From: Allobosea sp035944375
GTDB lineage: Bacteria > Pseudomonadota > Alphaproteobacteria > Rhizobiales > Beijerinckiaceae
Length of the DNA: 64,000 nt
Direction: 5' to 3' (one strand)
Assembly: GCF_035944375.1 (NCBI RefSeq)
Contig: NZ_DASZBE010000025.1
Under the pieces are notes generated by a model, which was not told the DNA's origin, ran no database searches, and saw only the letters and a list, made by a program, of their open reading frames with translations. Positions within the stretch are counted from its first letter, which is position 1. Each line of letters begins with the position of its first letter. Shown in pieces: positions 48,641 to 57,206 of the stretch. Both the position numbers and the translations under genes were made by a program.

Positions 48641-50035
48641 TCACGCGGCCTTTGCGGGCGCCAGAGCCGCCTGCACTTCGGGCAGCGCCAGCATGTCATC
48701 GAGTGTCTGGCGCAGGCGCGAGACGATCAGGTCGATCTCGCTCTCGCTGCAGCAGAGCGGCGGGGCGAGCCCGATGATGTCGTCGGCGAAGGCGCGGAAG
48801 ATCACGCCATTGGCATAGCCGCGGGCGAAGAGATGGTCGGCCAGCTTGACGCTGCGCGGCAGCTTTTCCTTGCTCGCCTTGTCGGCGACGAGCTCGATCC
48901 CGGCCAGAAGCCCGCGCGCCCGCACTTCGCCGACCAGCGGATGATCGGCCAGAGTGGCGAGCTTCTTTTCGAAATAGGCGCCGACACGCTGGCCATTGGC
49001 CAGGATGCCGCCCTCGTCATAGAGCCGGAGCACTTCGAGCGCGACCGCAGCCGAAACCGGATGGCCGGAATAGGTCTGACCATGGCCGACCGGCCCGCCC
49101 TCGGGCGCATTGTCCTTGATGCCGCGATAGATTTTTTCGCCGATCGCCAGCGCGCCCAGCGGCGCATAGCCCGAGGTCAGTCCCTTGGCCATCGTCATCA
49201 GATCGGGCACGACGCCCTCACCCTCGCAAGCGAACATCGGGCCCGTGCGGCCGAAGCCGGTGATGACCTCGTCGGCGAGGAAGAGGATGTCGAGCTCAGT
49301 GGCCGTGTCGCGCATCGCCTTGAGCCAGCCCTTCGGCGGCACGATCACGCCACCCGAGCCCACCACCGGCTCGCAGAAGAAGGCGGCGACATTCTCCGCG
49401 CCCAGTTCCGCGACCTTGGCGCGCAGCGAGGCGACGCTGGCCGCGATCACCGCGGCGTCGTCGGAGCCGGTAGGATTGCGATAGGCGTAAGGTGCCGCGA
49501 CATAATGCCGGACATGGGCCGGGAAGTCGAAATTCGCATGGAAGGCCGGCAGCGCCGTGACGCCGGCCCCGGTCGAGCTCGAGCCGTGATAGCCGCGCTC
49601 CAGCGAGAGGATCGCCTTCTTCGTCGGCCGGCCGGTGACGTTGTAGTAGAACTGGATCAGCCGCAGCGCCCCGTCGATCGCATCCGAGCCGCCGAGCGAG
49701 AAATAGATGTGGTTGAGGTCGCCCGGCAGAAGCTCTGCCAGCTTGGCGGCCAGCCGGATCGTGGGCTCGCTGCCGAAGGAGAAATAGCCGGTGGCATAAG
49801 GCAGCTCGCGCATCTGCGCGGCCGCGGCCTCGACGATGCTCTCATGCCCGTAGCCGACATTGACGCACCACAGCCCGGCGAAACCGTCGATCAACTCATG
49901 CCCTTCCGCATCCGTGATGAAGGCGCCCTTGGCCGATTTCATGATGGTGACGCCGCGCTTCTCGTGTCCGGCCCAGTTGGCGACCGGGTGGACCCAGTGA
50001 AGGCGGTCGAGCGCTTCGAGCGAATTGACGGTCAT
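48641..50035 (-). CDS. Class III (omega-amino acid:pyruvate-type) aminotransferase
   Basis: 464 aa. PLP lysine K284 in LMTMAKGLTSGYAPLG, D255 in LFLADEVITGFGRTG, and GGSDAIDGALRLIQFYYNVTGRP. The N-terminus LHWVHPVANWAGHEKRG is typical of the putrescine/beta-alanine/omega-amino acid:pyruvate group. It transfers an omega-amino group, making a semialdehyde. Between AraC and Lrp regulator genes. Fits amine or polyamine use with the aldehyde dehydrogenase and FAD oxidases, though the substrate is not proven. Confidence 0.93.
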   Translation of the reverse strand: MTVNSLEALDRLHWVHPVANWAGHEKRGVTIMKSAKGAFITDAEGHELIDGFAGLWCVNVGYGHESIVEAAAAQMRELPYATGYFSFGSEPTIRLAAKLAELLPGDLNHIYFSLGGSDAIDGALRLIQFYYNVTGRPTKKAILSLERGYHGSSSTGAGVTALPAFHANFDFPAHVRHYVAAPYAYRNPTGSDDAAVIAASVASLRAKVAELGAENVAAFFCEPVVGSGGVIVPPKGWLKAMRDTATELDILFLADEVITGFGRTGPMFACEGEGVVPDLMTMAKGLTSGYAPLGALAIGEKIYRGIKDNAPEGGPVGHGQTYSGHPVSAAVALEVLRLYDEGGILANGQRVGAYFEKKLATLADHPLVGEVRARGLLAGIELVADKASKEKLPRSVKLADHLFARGYANGVIFRAFADDIIGLAPPLCCSESEIDLIVSRLRQTLDDMLALPEVQAALAPAKAA

Positions 50036-50077
50036 GGCGGGCTCCTGCGGCGCAGATCGGTGTTGGTTCGAGACGGT

Positions 50078-50512
50078 TCAGGCGGCGCTCTGGAGCGAGG
50101 TCTCGGGCCCCGGTCGCCGGCGCGGCATTCCGCCCATCTCGCGCAGATAGCGCCCGGGCGTGATGCCGCAGATATTCTTGAAATGGCGCGAGAAATGGCT
50201 CTGGTCGAAGAACCCGGCCTCGGACGCCGCCAGCGCCATCGGCACCCCGTCGCGCAGCAGCCGCTTCGCATAGCCGATCCGGCGGTGGCAGATATAGCGA
50301 TGCGGCGTCAGCCCGACCTGGCGCCGGAACACCGTCACGAAACGACAGACGCTGAGGCCCGCCAGCGACGCGAGATCCTCGAGATAGATCGCATCGGTGA
50401 AATGACGTTCGATATGACGCAGCGCGCGCCGGATGCCGTGGCTGGCGGGCAGCGCGGACATCGTCATCGCGTTCTCGTGCAGGGCGGGCTCGACCGGGGC
50501 TGGCTCGTGCAT
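50078..50512 (-). CDS. AraC-family regulator, DNA-binding domain only
   Basis: About 144 aa from ATG 50512 (GGAGG then AAAAGG upstream); ATG 50545 is possible. Two helix-turn-helix motifs: DAIYLEDLASLAGLSVCRFVTVFRRQVGLTPHRYICHRRI and MALAASEAGFFDQSHFSRHFKNICGITPGRYL. No N-terminal sensor domain, so it resembles MarA/SoxS-size or stand-alone regulators. It sits 42 bp upstream of the aminotransferase gene in the same direction. Confidence 0.88.
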   Translation of the reverse strand: MHEPAPVEPALHENAMTMSALPASHGIRRALRHIERHFTDAIYLEDLASLAGLSVCRFVTVFRRQVGLTPHRYICHRRIGYAKRLLRDGVPMALAASEAGFFDQSHFSRHFKNICGITPGRYLREMGGMPRRRPGPETSLQSAA

Positions 50513-50674
50513 GGACCTTTTCGACCTCCGCGGACGGATCACCATCCTGCGCAGAGGTTAGAACGGGCCGGAAAGCCGTCGGCACGGCCTTCGGCCTCCA
50601 TGGCGACACGACCTGCCCATTTCGCCGGTCCCGGCGGCAGATCGTGCTTTGCCTATGGGAAGGTCCCGCCGAAG

Positions 50675-51601
50675 TCAGTAGCCGCGCTGGCGGTCGACCG
50701 CCCCGAGCAGCGGCTCGCCCGCCTTGTGGCGGCGCAGGTTTTCCAGCACGAGGTCCACCGCCGTCTCGGGCTGCGTCATGCTGGCGATATGCGGGGTCAG
50801 CAGCACGCGCGGATGGCGCCAGAGCGGGTGGCCGGGCGTCAGCGGCTCGGGCGTGCAGACGTCGAGCACCGCGGCCGAGATCTGGCCGCTCTCGAGCGCT
50901 GCCAACAACGCCTCCTGATCGAGATGCCCGCCGCGGCCGACATTGACGAGCCGCGCGCCCTTCGGCAGTTGCGCGAAGAGTTCCGCGCCGAGCATGCCGC
51001 GTGTCTCTTCCGTCAGCGGCAGCAGGCAGACGAGGATGTCGGTCCGGCCCAGGAAATCCGGCAGGCTCTCCGTGCCCGCAAAGCAGGTCACGCCCTCGAT
51101 CTCGCGCCCGGAGCGGCTCCAGCCCGCGACCTGGAAGCCGAGCGTGCGCAGCATGCGGCAGCAGGCCTCGCCGAGCATGCCCAGCCCGAGCACGCCGACC
51201 CGCCGCGTCGCAGCGGGGCGCACGCGGATCTGCTGCCAGATCTCGGCGCGCTGCTGGCCGACATAGTCGATCAGGTCGCGATGCAGGCCGAGCACGGCCA
51301 TCGAGACATACTCGACCATGCCGTCGACGATGCCGGTCTCGACCATGCGCGCCACCGGCAGGTCCGGCGGCAATTTCGACAGGTCGAGATGATCGACCCC
51401 GGCGCCCGACGACATCAGCAGTTCGAGATTGGGAAAGCGCTCGGCCAGATCGTCCGGCGGCATCCAGGCGACGAAATAGCGGATCTCCGTGGGGTCGCCG
51501 ATGTCGGGCCAGATCCGGAAGGAGAGGTCCGGCGCCTTCTCGGCAAGGATCTTCGCCCATTCGGCGCCGCGCGCGGGGTCTGACTTGTAGAGCAGTGCCA
51601 T
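50675..51601 (-). CDS. D-2-hydroxyacid dehydrogenase (GhrA-like)
   Basis: 308 aa from ATG 51601 (AAGGGAAG upstream). NAD(P)-binding GVLGLGMLGEACCRML, catalytic Arg in NVGRGGHLDQEALL, the Glu/Asp in LDVCTPEPL and His in LLTPHIASMTQPE. It reduces 2-oxoacids such as glyoxylate or hydroxypyruvate. Last gene of a cupin-GNAT-dehydrogenase operon, 10 bp after the GNAT stop. Confidence 0.92.
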   Translation of the reverse strand: MALLYKSDPARGAEWAKILAEKAPDLSFRIWPDIGDPTEIRYFVAWMPPDDLAERFPNLELLMSSGAGVDHLDLSKLPPDLPVARMVETGIVDGMVEYVSMAVLGLHRDLIDYVGQQRAEIWQQIRVRPAATRRVGVLGLGMLGEACCRMLRTLGFQVAGWSRSGREIEGVTCFAGTESLPDFLGRTDILVCLLPLTEETRGMLGAELFAQLPKGARLVNVGRGGHLDQEALLAALESGQISAAVLDVCTPEPLTPGHPLWRHPRVLLTPHIASMTQPETAVDLVLENLRRHKAGEPLLGAVDRQRGY

Positions 51602-51611
51602 CGTCTTCCCT

Positions 51612-52472
51612 TCAGCCCAGCGCCTGGCTGGCGAGCGTGTAGCGGCTGACCGGGCCCGCAGGCCGGGGCAGGTTGCCGCGCACCATGCTGTTGACGCCAT
51701 CGACTGGCTTCAGGCCAGCCCCCGTCAGCAGATCGACGAGCGGCGAGCCGTCCTCGACATCCACCCGCACAAACTGCCCCTGCCGCGCCTGCAAACCATG
51801 CGCCAACAGCGCCCGCGCATCCGCGAGGTCCGCGGCCACCACGGGCCCGATTACGAGGCCCCGACCGAAGCGGCGCACCATGCTGAAGCCTGCGGCCTCG
51901 CCGCCGCGCATCAGCACGGTCCCCTCGCCCGCCTCCAGCACCGCCCGCAGCAGCGGCCCGCGCGGCAGGCCGGTGGCCGCCTGGTCGAGTTGTTCCAGCA
52001 CTGGCAGATCGACGAGCGTAGCTGGGCGGAGCGTGGCGCTACCGGCGAGAACGGGCACCGGAACGGTCGTGACCTCGCCGTGATACTGGCGGATCGCCCC
52101 GCAGAGGACGAAGCCGAGCTTTTCATAGAGCGGTTGGCCGGCGACAGTGGCGTTCAACAATAGCGATCGCCCTTCGGTCTGGGCGAGCAGGGCCTGCATC
52201 AGCCGCCGCCCGAGGCCGCCGCCCTGATGCTCCGGCGAGACGATGATCATGCCGAGCGTCGCATGATGCTCGCCATAGGGCCACCACAGCGCGGTCGACA
52301 CAACCTCTTCGCCGACCGTCGCGACGACGCCGCGACCGAGCCCGATCGCCATCGCCCAGTCCTCGACGCGGTGCGGCCAGCCCACCGCACGGGCCAGACC
52401 GGCACCGGCGGCGGCATCGGCCGGCTTGATGTCGCGCAGCAGAGCCGCTTCCCGGATCAGCGTATCGCCCAT
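51612..52472 (-). CDS. Tandem GNAT-domain acetyltransferase-like protein, paralogue B
   Basis: 286 aa from ATG 52472, overlapping the cupin stop by 1 bp (TGATG). AVGWPHRVEDWAMAIGLGRGVVA, MIIVSPEHQGGGLGRRLMQ and PLYEKLGFVLCG match paralogue A, and the second half (RFGRGLVIGPVVAADLADARALL, RVDVEDGS) is also similar. It is inside an operon with a cupin and a hydroxyacid dehydrogenase. Substrate unknown. Confidence 0.88.
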   Translation of the reverse strand: MGDTLIREAALLRDIKPADAAAGAGLARAVGWPHRVEDWAMAIGLGRGVVATVGEEVVSTALWWPYGEHHATLGMIIVSPEHQGGGLGRRLMQALLAQTEGRSLLLNATVAGQPLYEKLGFVLCGAIRQYHGEVTTVPVPVLAGSATLRPATLVDLPVLEQLDQAATGLPRGPLLRAVLEAGEGTVLMRGGEAAGFSMVRRFGRGLVIGPVVAADLADARALLAHGLQARQGQFVRVDVEDGSPLVDLLTGAGLKPVDGVNSMVRGNLPRPAGPVSRYTLASQALG

Positions 52473-53191
52473 CAGCCGACGTTCTCCTGAACAACGTAGA
52501 CCTTCGCGACATGGACGCGGCTGGTCCAGGCGCAGGGCGCGCCCTGCGGCACGAAGACGGTCTCGCCCTTCGCCACGGTAACGACGGTGCCGTCCGCCAT
52601 GGTGAGATCGACCGCCCCCTCGAGAATGTGCATCAGCTCGGTCAGGCGGTGCGGCCGCGAGATCCGGGCATAGGGCATCGAATCCCACAGGCCCGCGCGC
52701 AGCTGAACAGCCTCGTCGGTGAAGACATTGTGGCTGCGGCATTGCGGCGCCGGACCGAGAAGAACCTCGGGAGCCGGCGGCGTCGAAGGCGACAGCGGCA
52801 GATCCCGGGTGATCGGCGTCACGCCCGGCATCGCGCTGGCGCCGGCGATCTGCGCATGGAAGGCGAAGAAGGTGCCCGGCGCCGCCTCGACACGCAATTT
52901 CGTGCCGCGCCCGATCACCACCGCAGCGTGAGCCCCGACGGTAAGCGCGGGCGCCCCCTCGACCGACAGCGTGAGCGCGCCCGCCAGCACGACCAGCGTC
53001 TCCGTATGCGGGAAAGCGTCGATCTCGACGGCACCGGCGAAGGCGGCACGGCCGGCCGCCGCGGCGTCCGACCGCCAGACGACCTCGCGGCCCGCCGCGA
53101 AGGGATCGGCCGGGCCGAGCCCCTGGCCCCAGGTGGAAGCGGGCGGCGCGGAAGTGGCGCGGTGGAGCATCACGAGGGCGGGCGTCGTCAT
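52472..53191 (-). CDS. Bicupin-type protein
   Basis: 239 aa from ATG 53191. Two cupin halves: the first has EIDAFPHTETLVVLAGALTLSVEG and AVVIGRGTKLRVEA; the second has RPHRLTELMHILEGAVDLTMADGTVVTVAKGETVFVPQGAPCAW. The second half has His/Glu positions for a metal. Could be an enzyme or ligand-binding protein; no specific function is recognised. First gene of the operon with GNAT paralogue B. Confidence 0.82.
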   Translation of the reverse strand: MTTPALVMLHRATSAPPASTWGQGLGPADPFAAGREVVWRSDAAAAGRAAFAGAVEIDAFPHTETLVVLAGALTLSVEGAPALTVGAHAAVVIGRGTKLRVEAAPGTFFAFHAQIAGASAMPGVTPITRDLPLSPSTPPAPEVLLGPAPQCRSHNVFTDEAVQLRAGLWDSMPYARISRPHRLTELMHILEGAVDLTMADGTVVTVAKGETVFVPQGAPCAWTSRVHVAKVYVVQENVG

Positions 53192-53295
53192 GGGCGGGCG
53201 GTCCGTCGCTGTCGTTTCGGAGCGTCCAGCCGCTAAGGCAATCCGGGCTCGCGGGATTGCACTATCTTTTCGATCCCTGCCTCTCGATCTTCCGC

Positions 53296-54645
53296 TCACA
53301 CGGCGCGGCTGTAGCGCCGTGCCGGCTGGTCGATATGCGCGTCGAAGGCCGAGGCGACCTTGCGAACCAGGAGCCGCGCCCGCTCCGGCATGCGGATGAC
53401 GGCGCCGTCGCGCTGCACCATCCCGTCCTGCACCAGCGGCGCCAGCCGGGCGAGCGACGGCGCCAGTTCCTCCGGATCGGCACCATGGCGCGCGCAGACC
53501 GCCTCGACATCGACCGAAAGGTCGCACATCAGCCGCTCGATCAGGTCCGCCCGCAGCCGGTCGTCGTCGCTCAGGCGGTAGCCGCGCACCGTCGCCAGCC
53601 CGCCCTCGCGGACGCGCTCGCCATAGCGGCCGGTGACGACCTCGTTCTGGACATAGCCCTGCGGCAGCCGCCCGATCGCGGAGGCGCCGAAGCCGATCAG
53701 CGCCTCGCAGCCATCGGTGGTATAGCCCTGGAAATTGCGCCGCAGCTGCCCGCTGCCGAGCGCCTGCGCCATATCGTCCCCGGGTCGGGCGAAATGATCG
53801 AGACCGATGCGGATATAGCCGGCCGCGACGAGGTGCTGCGCCATCGCCTCCGCCTGCTCGTGACGTGCCGCGCCATCGGGCAGATCCGTCAGCGCAATCC
53901 GCTGCTGGTGCTTCTTGAAGTCCGGCACATGGGCATAGCCGAAGATCGAGAACCGGTCCGGCGCCATCGCCAGGCAATGCTCGACCGTCTCGATGCAGGA
54001 GGCCGTGCTCTGCCGCGGCAGGCCGTAGATCAGATCGAGATTGACCCCGCCGATGCCGGCCTCGCGCAGTTGCGCGATGACCGCGGCGGTCCGGTCGACG
54101 CTCTGGACCCGGTTGATCGCGCGCTGGACGTCCGGATCGAAGCTCTGCACACCGAGGCTGGCGCGGTTGACCCCGGCCTCGCGCAGCGCCTCGACCATCG
54201 CCGGCGACAGATGGCGCGGGTCGATCTCGACCGCGATCTCGGCGTCACGATGCAGGCAGAAACGCTCCCGCAGCAGCGCGACGAGATCGACGAAATCCGC
54301 TGGTGCCAGGATCGTCGGCGTGCCCCCGCCGAAATGGACATGGCGCACGTCCAGCGGTGTCGTCAGACGCGCCGCGACCGCCTCGATCTCCTGCCGCAGC
54401 ACGCCCAGATAGGCGCCGATTGGTGGGTCGCGCAGCGCCACCGTCGTGTGGCAGCCGCAATACCAGCACATCGACCGGCAGAACGGGACATGCAGATAGA
54501 GCGAGCCCTTCGCATCGGAGGGAAGCGCCGAAAGCCAGTCGCCGTAGCAATTGCCGTCGACATCGCCCGCGAAGTGCGGTGCCGTCGGATAGCTCGTGTA
54601 GCGTGGCAGGCGTTCGTCGAGATAGCTCGTCCCAGGCGCTTGCAC
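53296..54645 (-). CDS. hemN: Oxygen-independent coproporphyrinogen III oxidase HemN
   Basis: 449 aa from GTG 54645, chosen because AGGGGGA lies 8 bp upstream and the start then falls suitably downstream of the FNR-type box; ATG 54690 lacks a ribosome site. Begins near DERLPRYTSYPTAPHF. Radical SAM Cys in HVPFCRSMCWYCGC (CxxxCxxC), then HFGGGTPT and GVNRASLGVQSFD. Converts coproporphyrinogen III to protoporphyrinogen IX without O2. Single gene. Confidence 0.93.
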   Translation of the reverse strand: MQAPGTSYLDERLPRYTSYPTAPHFAGDVDGNCYGDWLSALPSDAKGSLYLHVPFCRSMCWYCGCHTTVALRDPPIGAYLGVLRQEIEAVAARLTTPLDVRHVHFGGGTPTILAPADFVDLVALLRERFCLHRDAEIAVEIDPRHLSPAMVEALREAGVNRASLGVQSFDPDVQRAINRVQSVDRTAAVIAQLREAGIGGVNLDLIYGLPRQSTASCIETVEHCLAMAPDRFSIFGYAHVPDFKKHQQRIALTDLPDGAARHEQAEAMAQHLVAAGYIRIGLDHFARPGDDMAQALGSGQLRRNFQGYTTDGCEALIGFGASAIGRLPQGYVQNEVVTGRYGERVREGGLATVRGYRLSDDDRLRADLIERLMCDLSVDVEAVCARHGADPEELAPSLARLAPLVQDGMVQRDGAVIRMPERARLLVRKVASAFDAHIDQPARRYSRAV

Positions 54646-54712
54646 GGCCGTTTCCCCCTGTGCCGGTCGACCGGCTCGGCGAAGAAACATAAGCGGCGCA
54701 GCGCGCCCGTCT

Positions 54713-54726
54713 TTGCGCTAGAGCAA
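54713..54726 (-). promoter_or_regulatory. FNR/FixK-type anaerobox upstream of hemN
   Basis: TTGCGCTAGAGCAA, a TTG-N8-CAA dyad with a CTAG centre, fits the FNR/FixK consensus of alphaproteobacteria. Its centre is about 75 bp from the GTG 54645 start; a transcript start 41 bp downstream would leave a leader of about 33 bp. Low-oxygen induction of hemN by FNR/FixK is well known. Confidence 0.65.
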
Positions 54727-54748
54727 GTCGCGGCGCCCTACCTGAGGC

Positions 54749-55504
54749 TCAGACCAGCCCGCCATCGACATGCAGCGTCTGGCCGGTGATGTAGGAGGCT
54801 TCCGTCGAGGCGAGGAAGGCGATCGCGGCCGCAACCTCCTCCGGCCGGCCGCGCCGTCCGATCGGGATGATCGCTTCCATCCGCGCGATCGCCTCGGCGG
54901 CGAGCTTGCTGCCCTTGCCCTCGTCCTTGCGGATCAGACCGGGCGCGACCGCGTTCACCGTGATGCCGTCGGGCGCCAGCTCATGCGCCATCAGCCGGAC
55001 CGTCGTCTCCAGCGCCGCGCGGCTGGCGGCGGTGGCGGCGAAGGGCTGCATGTCGGTGCGCAGCGCATGGGCGGTGAAGGAGGAGGTCGCGACGATGCGC
55101 CCGCTGCCGCTGGACTTGAGCAGGGGCCGCGCCAGCCGGGCCAGCCGCAGCAGCGCGACGACCGAATCCTCGACGGCGCCACGCAGCTCCGCCTCAGCCA
55201 GATCCATGATGCCGCCCTTGCGGGCATGCCCCGCCACGGCCGCAATCGCATCGAGCCGGCCGAAGCGCTGATCGGCCAGCGCCACCGCGCGCTCCGCGGT
55301 CGAGGCCTCGGCGATGTCCCCCATCAGGGTGGCGACGACGGCGCCCGATTCCGCCGCCGCGGCCGCGACCGCCGCGAGCCCAGCCTCGTTCGAGCCCGTA
55401 TGCAGCACGAGCCCGACGCCGGGCCGGGCCAGCCGCAGCCCTGTCGCCCGGCCGATGCCGCTCGCCGCGCCGGTGACGAGATGGACGCGCTCGGGAGACA
55501 CCAT
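54749..55504 (-). CDS. SDR-family oxidoreductase with missing catalytic YxxxK
   Basis: 251 aa from ATG 55504. Cofactor motif TGAASGIGRATG and C-terminal VAPGLIRKDEG and ITGQTLHVDGGLV are normal for 3-oxoacyl-ACP-reductase-like SDRs. Ser is kept (IVATSSFTAH), but where Tyr-x-x-x-Lys should stand the sequence is PFAATAASRAALE: Thr158 and Arg162 (T-A-A-S-R). Probably inactive as an ordinary dehydrogenase or using altered chemistry. Unlikely to be a sequencing error, as several codons differ. Confidence 0.85.
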   Translation of the reverse strand: MVSPERVHLVTGAASGIGRATGLRLARPGVGLVLHTGSNEAGLAAVAAAAAESGAVVATLMGDIAEASTAERAVALADQRFGRLDAIAAVAGHARKGGIMDLAEAELRGAVEDSVVALLRLARLARPLLKSSGSGRIVATSSFTAHALRTDMQPFAATAASRAALETTVRLMAHELAPDGITVNAVAPGLIRKDEGKGSKLAAEAIARMEAIIPIGRRGRPEEVAAAIAFLASTEASYITGQTLHVDGGLV

Positions 55505-55586
55505 CGGCAGAAGAGACCTTTGCTGCGGTCGCAAGACCAGATTTGCGGTCCAGAAGGTGTATGAATGGCCGGGACGGACCGATCTG

Positions 55587-55614
55587 AAAGCAATTATATG
55601 ATTGAAATTGCTTT
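55587..55614. promoter_or_regulatory. Dyad operator upstream of the SDR gene
   Basis: AAAGCAATT at 55587-55595 and AATTGCTTT at 55606-55614 are a perfect 9-bp inverted repeat with a 10-bp A/T-rich spacer, 83 bp before the SDR start. The layout (T-N11-A-like, A/T-rich centre) suits a LysR-type or other dimeric regulator. The region 55505-55877 (373 bp) otherwise holds only the relics listed next. Confidence 0.6.
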
Positions 55615-55643
55615 GTAAATTTTCCAGCGACAATTGAGGTGCG

Positions 55644-55724
55644 GAGCACGAGCACGCTGCCGGGCGCGACGTCGAGATCGATCCCGCGCAGCGCCGGGTG
55701 GCTGCCGAAGCGCTTGCCGATTCT
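55644..55724 (-). pseudogene. Relic of an amino-acid-type ABC ATPase N-terminus
   Basis: In the minus frame 27 codons read RIGKRFGSHPALRGIDLDV APGSVLVL (positions 55644-55724), which matches the N-terminal strand of polar amino-acid ABC ATPases just before Walker A. The match ends abruptly before the P-loop, where A/T-rich non-coding sequence begins. A truncated remnant of a lost transporter. Confidence 0.6.
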
Positions 55725-55881
55725 GTTCCCGCTGGTCAGCCGCAATCGCGACGACCCGCTCGTCGCGGGCTGCCTGTCGGTGGTCCGGGAGGAACTCGCC
55801 GCCCATCACCCAAAGCCCGCGGAGGACGCAAGCCCGCCGCCCTGGCCGGATGATCCGTTGGCTCCCGGCGGCGTTGGCTAG
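55720..55881 (+). pseudogene. Probable relic of a LysR regulator C-terminus
   Basis: On the plus strand the frame ending TAG at 55879-55881 reads FPLVSRNRDDPLVAGCLSVV REELAAHHP, which looks like the C-terminal strand and helix of LysR effector domains; a Pro-rich tail follows. No upstream gene remains and the frame abuts the ABC relic. Moderate confidence only. Confidence 0.4.
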
Positions 55882-57206
55882 ATCTCCCGGGCGTCGAGCG
55901 CCCTGTAGAGCGGCAGGGCCAGCGGCGCGATCCTGCGAACGACGTTCCGCATCGGCTGGGCCTTCGGCTGCGACAGCGGGAGGCCCAGCGTCGAGAGCGG
56001 CACACCTTGCGTCGCCTGCGCCAGCTCGCGCCCCAGCGAAATCGAGAGCGCCACCGCCCGCCCGTTGCAGCCGACCCAGCCGAAGCCATTGGGTCCCAGC
56101 TGGTGGATGCGCGGATAGCCCGGCACCTGGGGTTTCAGCACATCGTCGGGCGTCATGCCGATATAGCCGGACCAGACATAGTCGAACGAAACCTCGCCGA
56201 GCTGCGGCCAGAGCCTCATCAGGCGCTCGCCGACGGGCCCGCGCAGATTGTCGCCGCCGGCACCGGGGAACACCGCCGCGCCGCCGGTCACCAGCCGGTT
56301 GCGCGCGTCCCAGCGGGCGAAATAGAGCTCGCGATGGGTATCCGACATCGCCTGGCGGCCGGGAATGATCGTCTTGGCGATGTTGTCGCTGATCGGCTTT
56401 GTCGCCATCTGCCAGGACAGAACGGGGATTACTTCCGCAGCGATGTCGGGGGCGAGCCCGCTTTCGAATTCGTCGGTATAGGCGTTGGTCGCCAGCACCA
56501 GCGCGCGCGCCGTCACCGAGCCCGTCGCGGTCTTCACCAACCAGCGATCACCCTGGCGCGTCATGCTGGCGACGGGCGAGCGCGCATACATCACCGCCCC
56601 CAGCTTCAGCGCGACCTCGGCCAGCCCGCGCGCCAGCGCCAGCGGGTTGATATGGCCGCCGGTCCGGTTCCAGAAGCCGCCGAACCAGGCCTCGGAGCCG
56701 GTCATCTGCGCGGTGGCCGCCCGATCGAGCAGTTCGACAGGCGCACCGATCGCCGACCATTCGCGCACGCGCTTCTCGGCCAGCCTGAAACGGCCGGGCG
56801 AATGCACCGGCTGAACCCAGCCCGCCTGCTCGGCCTCGGCCGGAATGTCGTATTTGCGGACGGTGTCGAACAGATACTGGGCGCTGTCGCGCAGCACCGC
56901 GTTGAAGCGCTCGCCCGCCTCGCCATGGCGCGCCACCATGGCTGAAGGATCATGCCCCGCCAGCGTCGGAATGACCTGGCCGTTGTTGCGCCCCGAGGCG
57001 CCCCATCCCGGCTCCGCCGCCTCGACGACCGTGACGTCGACGCCGGCTTCGCGCAGATGGATCGCGGTCGACAAGCCTGTGAAGCCGGCGCCAATCACCA
57101 CCACATCGGCCTGAACATCGCCATCCAGCACCGCAAGAACCACGCCGGCGGGTGCGGTCGCGGCCCAGAGCGAAGGCGGCCAGGTGACGGAGGCTAAGGC
57201 GGACAT
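55878..57206 (-). CDS. FAD-dependent oxidoreductase, PuuB-like
   Basis: 442 aa. DVVVIGAGFTGLSTAIHLREAGVDVTVVEA FAD motif, then GWGASGRNNGQVIPTLAGHDPSAMVARHG and SGYIGMTPDDVLKPQVPG. The GRNNGQ block is the family's flavin-near motif. Related to but distinct from the enzyme at 45.3 kb. Oxidises an amine or N-alkyl amino acid. Divergent from the VOC gene. Its stop overlaps the LysR relic end. Confidence 0.9.
   Translation of the reverse strand: MSALASVTWPPSLWAATAPAGVVLAVLDGDVQADVVVIGAGFTGLSTAIHLREAGVDVTVVEAAEPGWGASGRNNGQVIPTLAGHDPSAMVARHGEAGERFNAVLRDSAQYLFDTVRKYDIPAEAEQAGWVQPVHSPGRFRLAEKRVREWSAIGAPVELLDRAATAQMTGSEAWFGGFWNRTGGHINPLALARGLAEVALKLGAVMYARSPVASMTRQGDRWLVKTATGSVTARALVLATNAYTDEFESGLAPDIAAEVIPVLSWQMATKPISDNIAKTIIPGRQAMSDTHRELYFARWDARNRLVTGGAAVFPGAGGDNLRGPVGERLMRLWPQLGEVSFDYVWSGYIGMTPDDVLKPQVPGYPRIHQLGPNGFGWVGCNGRAVALSISLGRELAQATQGVPLSTLGLPLSQPKAQPMRNVVRRIAPLALPLYRALDAREI

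Noticed and set aside
48527..51583. A 1018-codon open frame on the plus strand
   Set aside because: It is antisense to the aminotransferase, AraC and dehydrogenase genes, has no recognisable domain and an Arg/Asp/Ala-rich composition typical of shadow frames in high-GC DNA.
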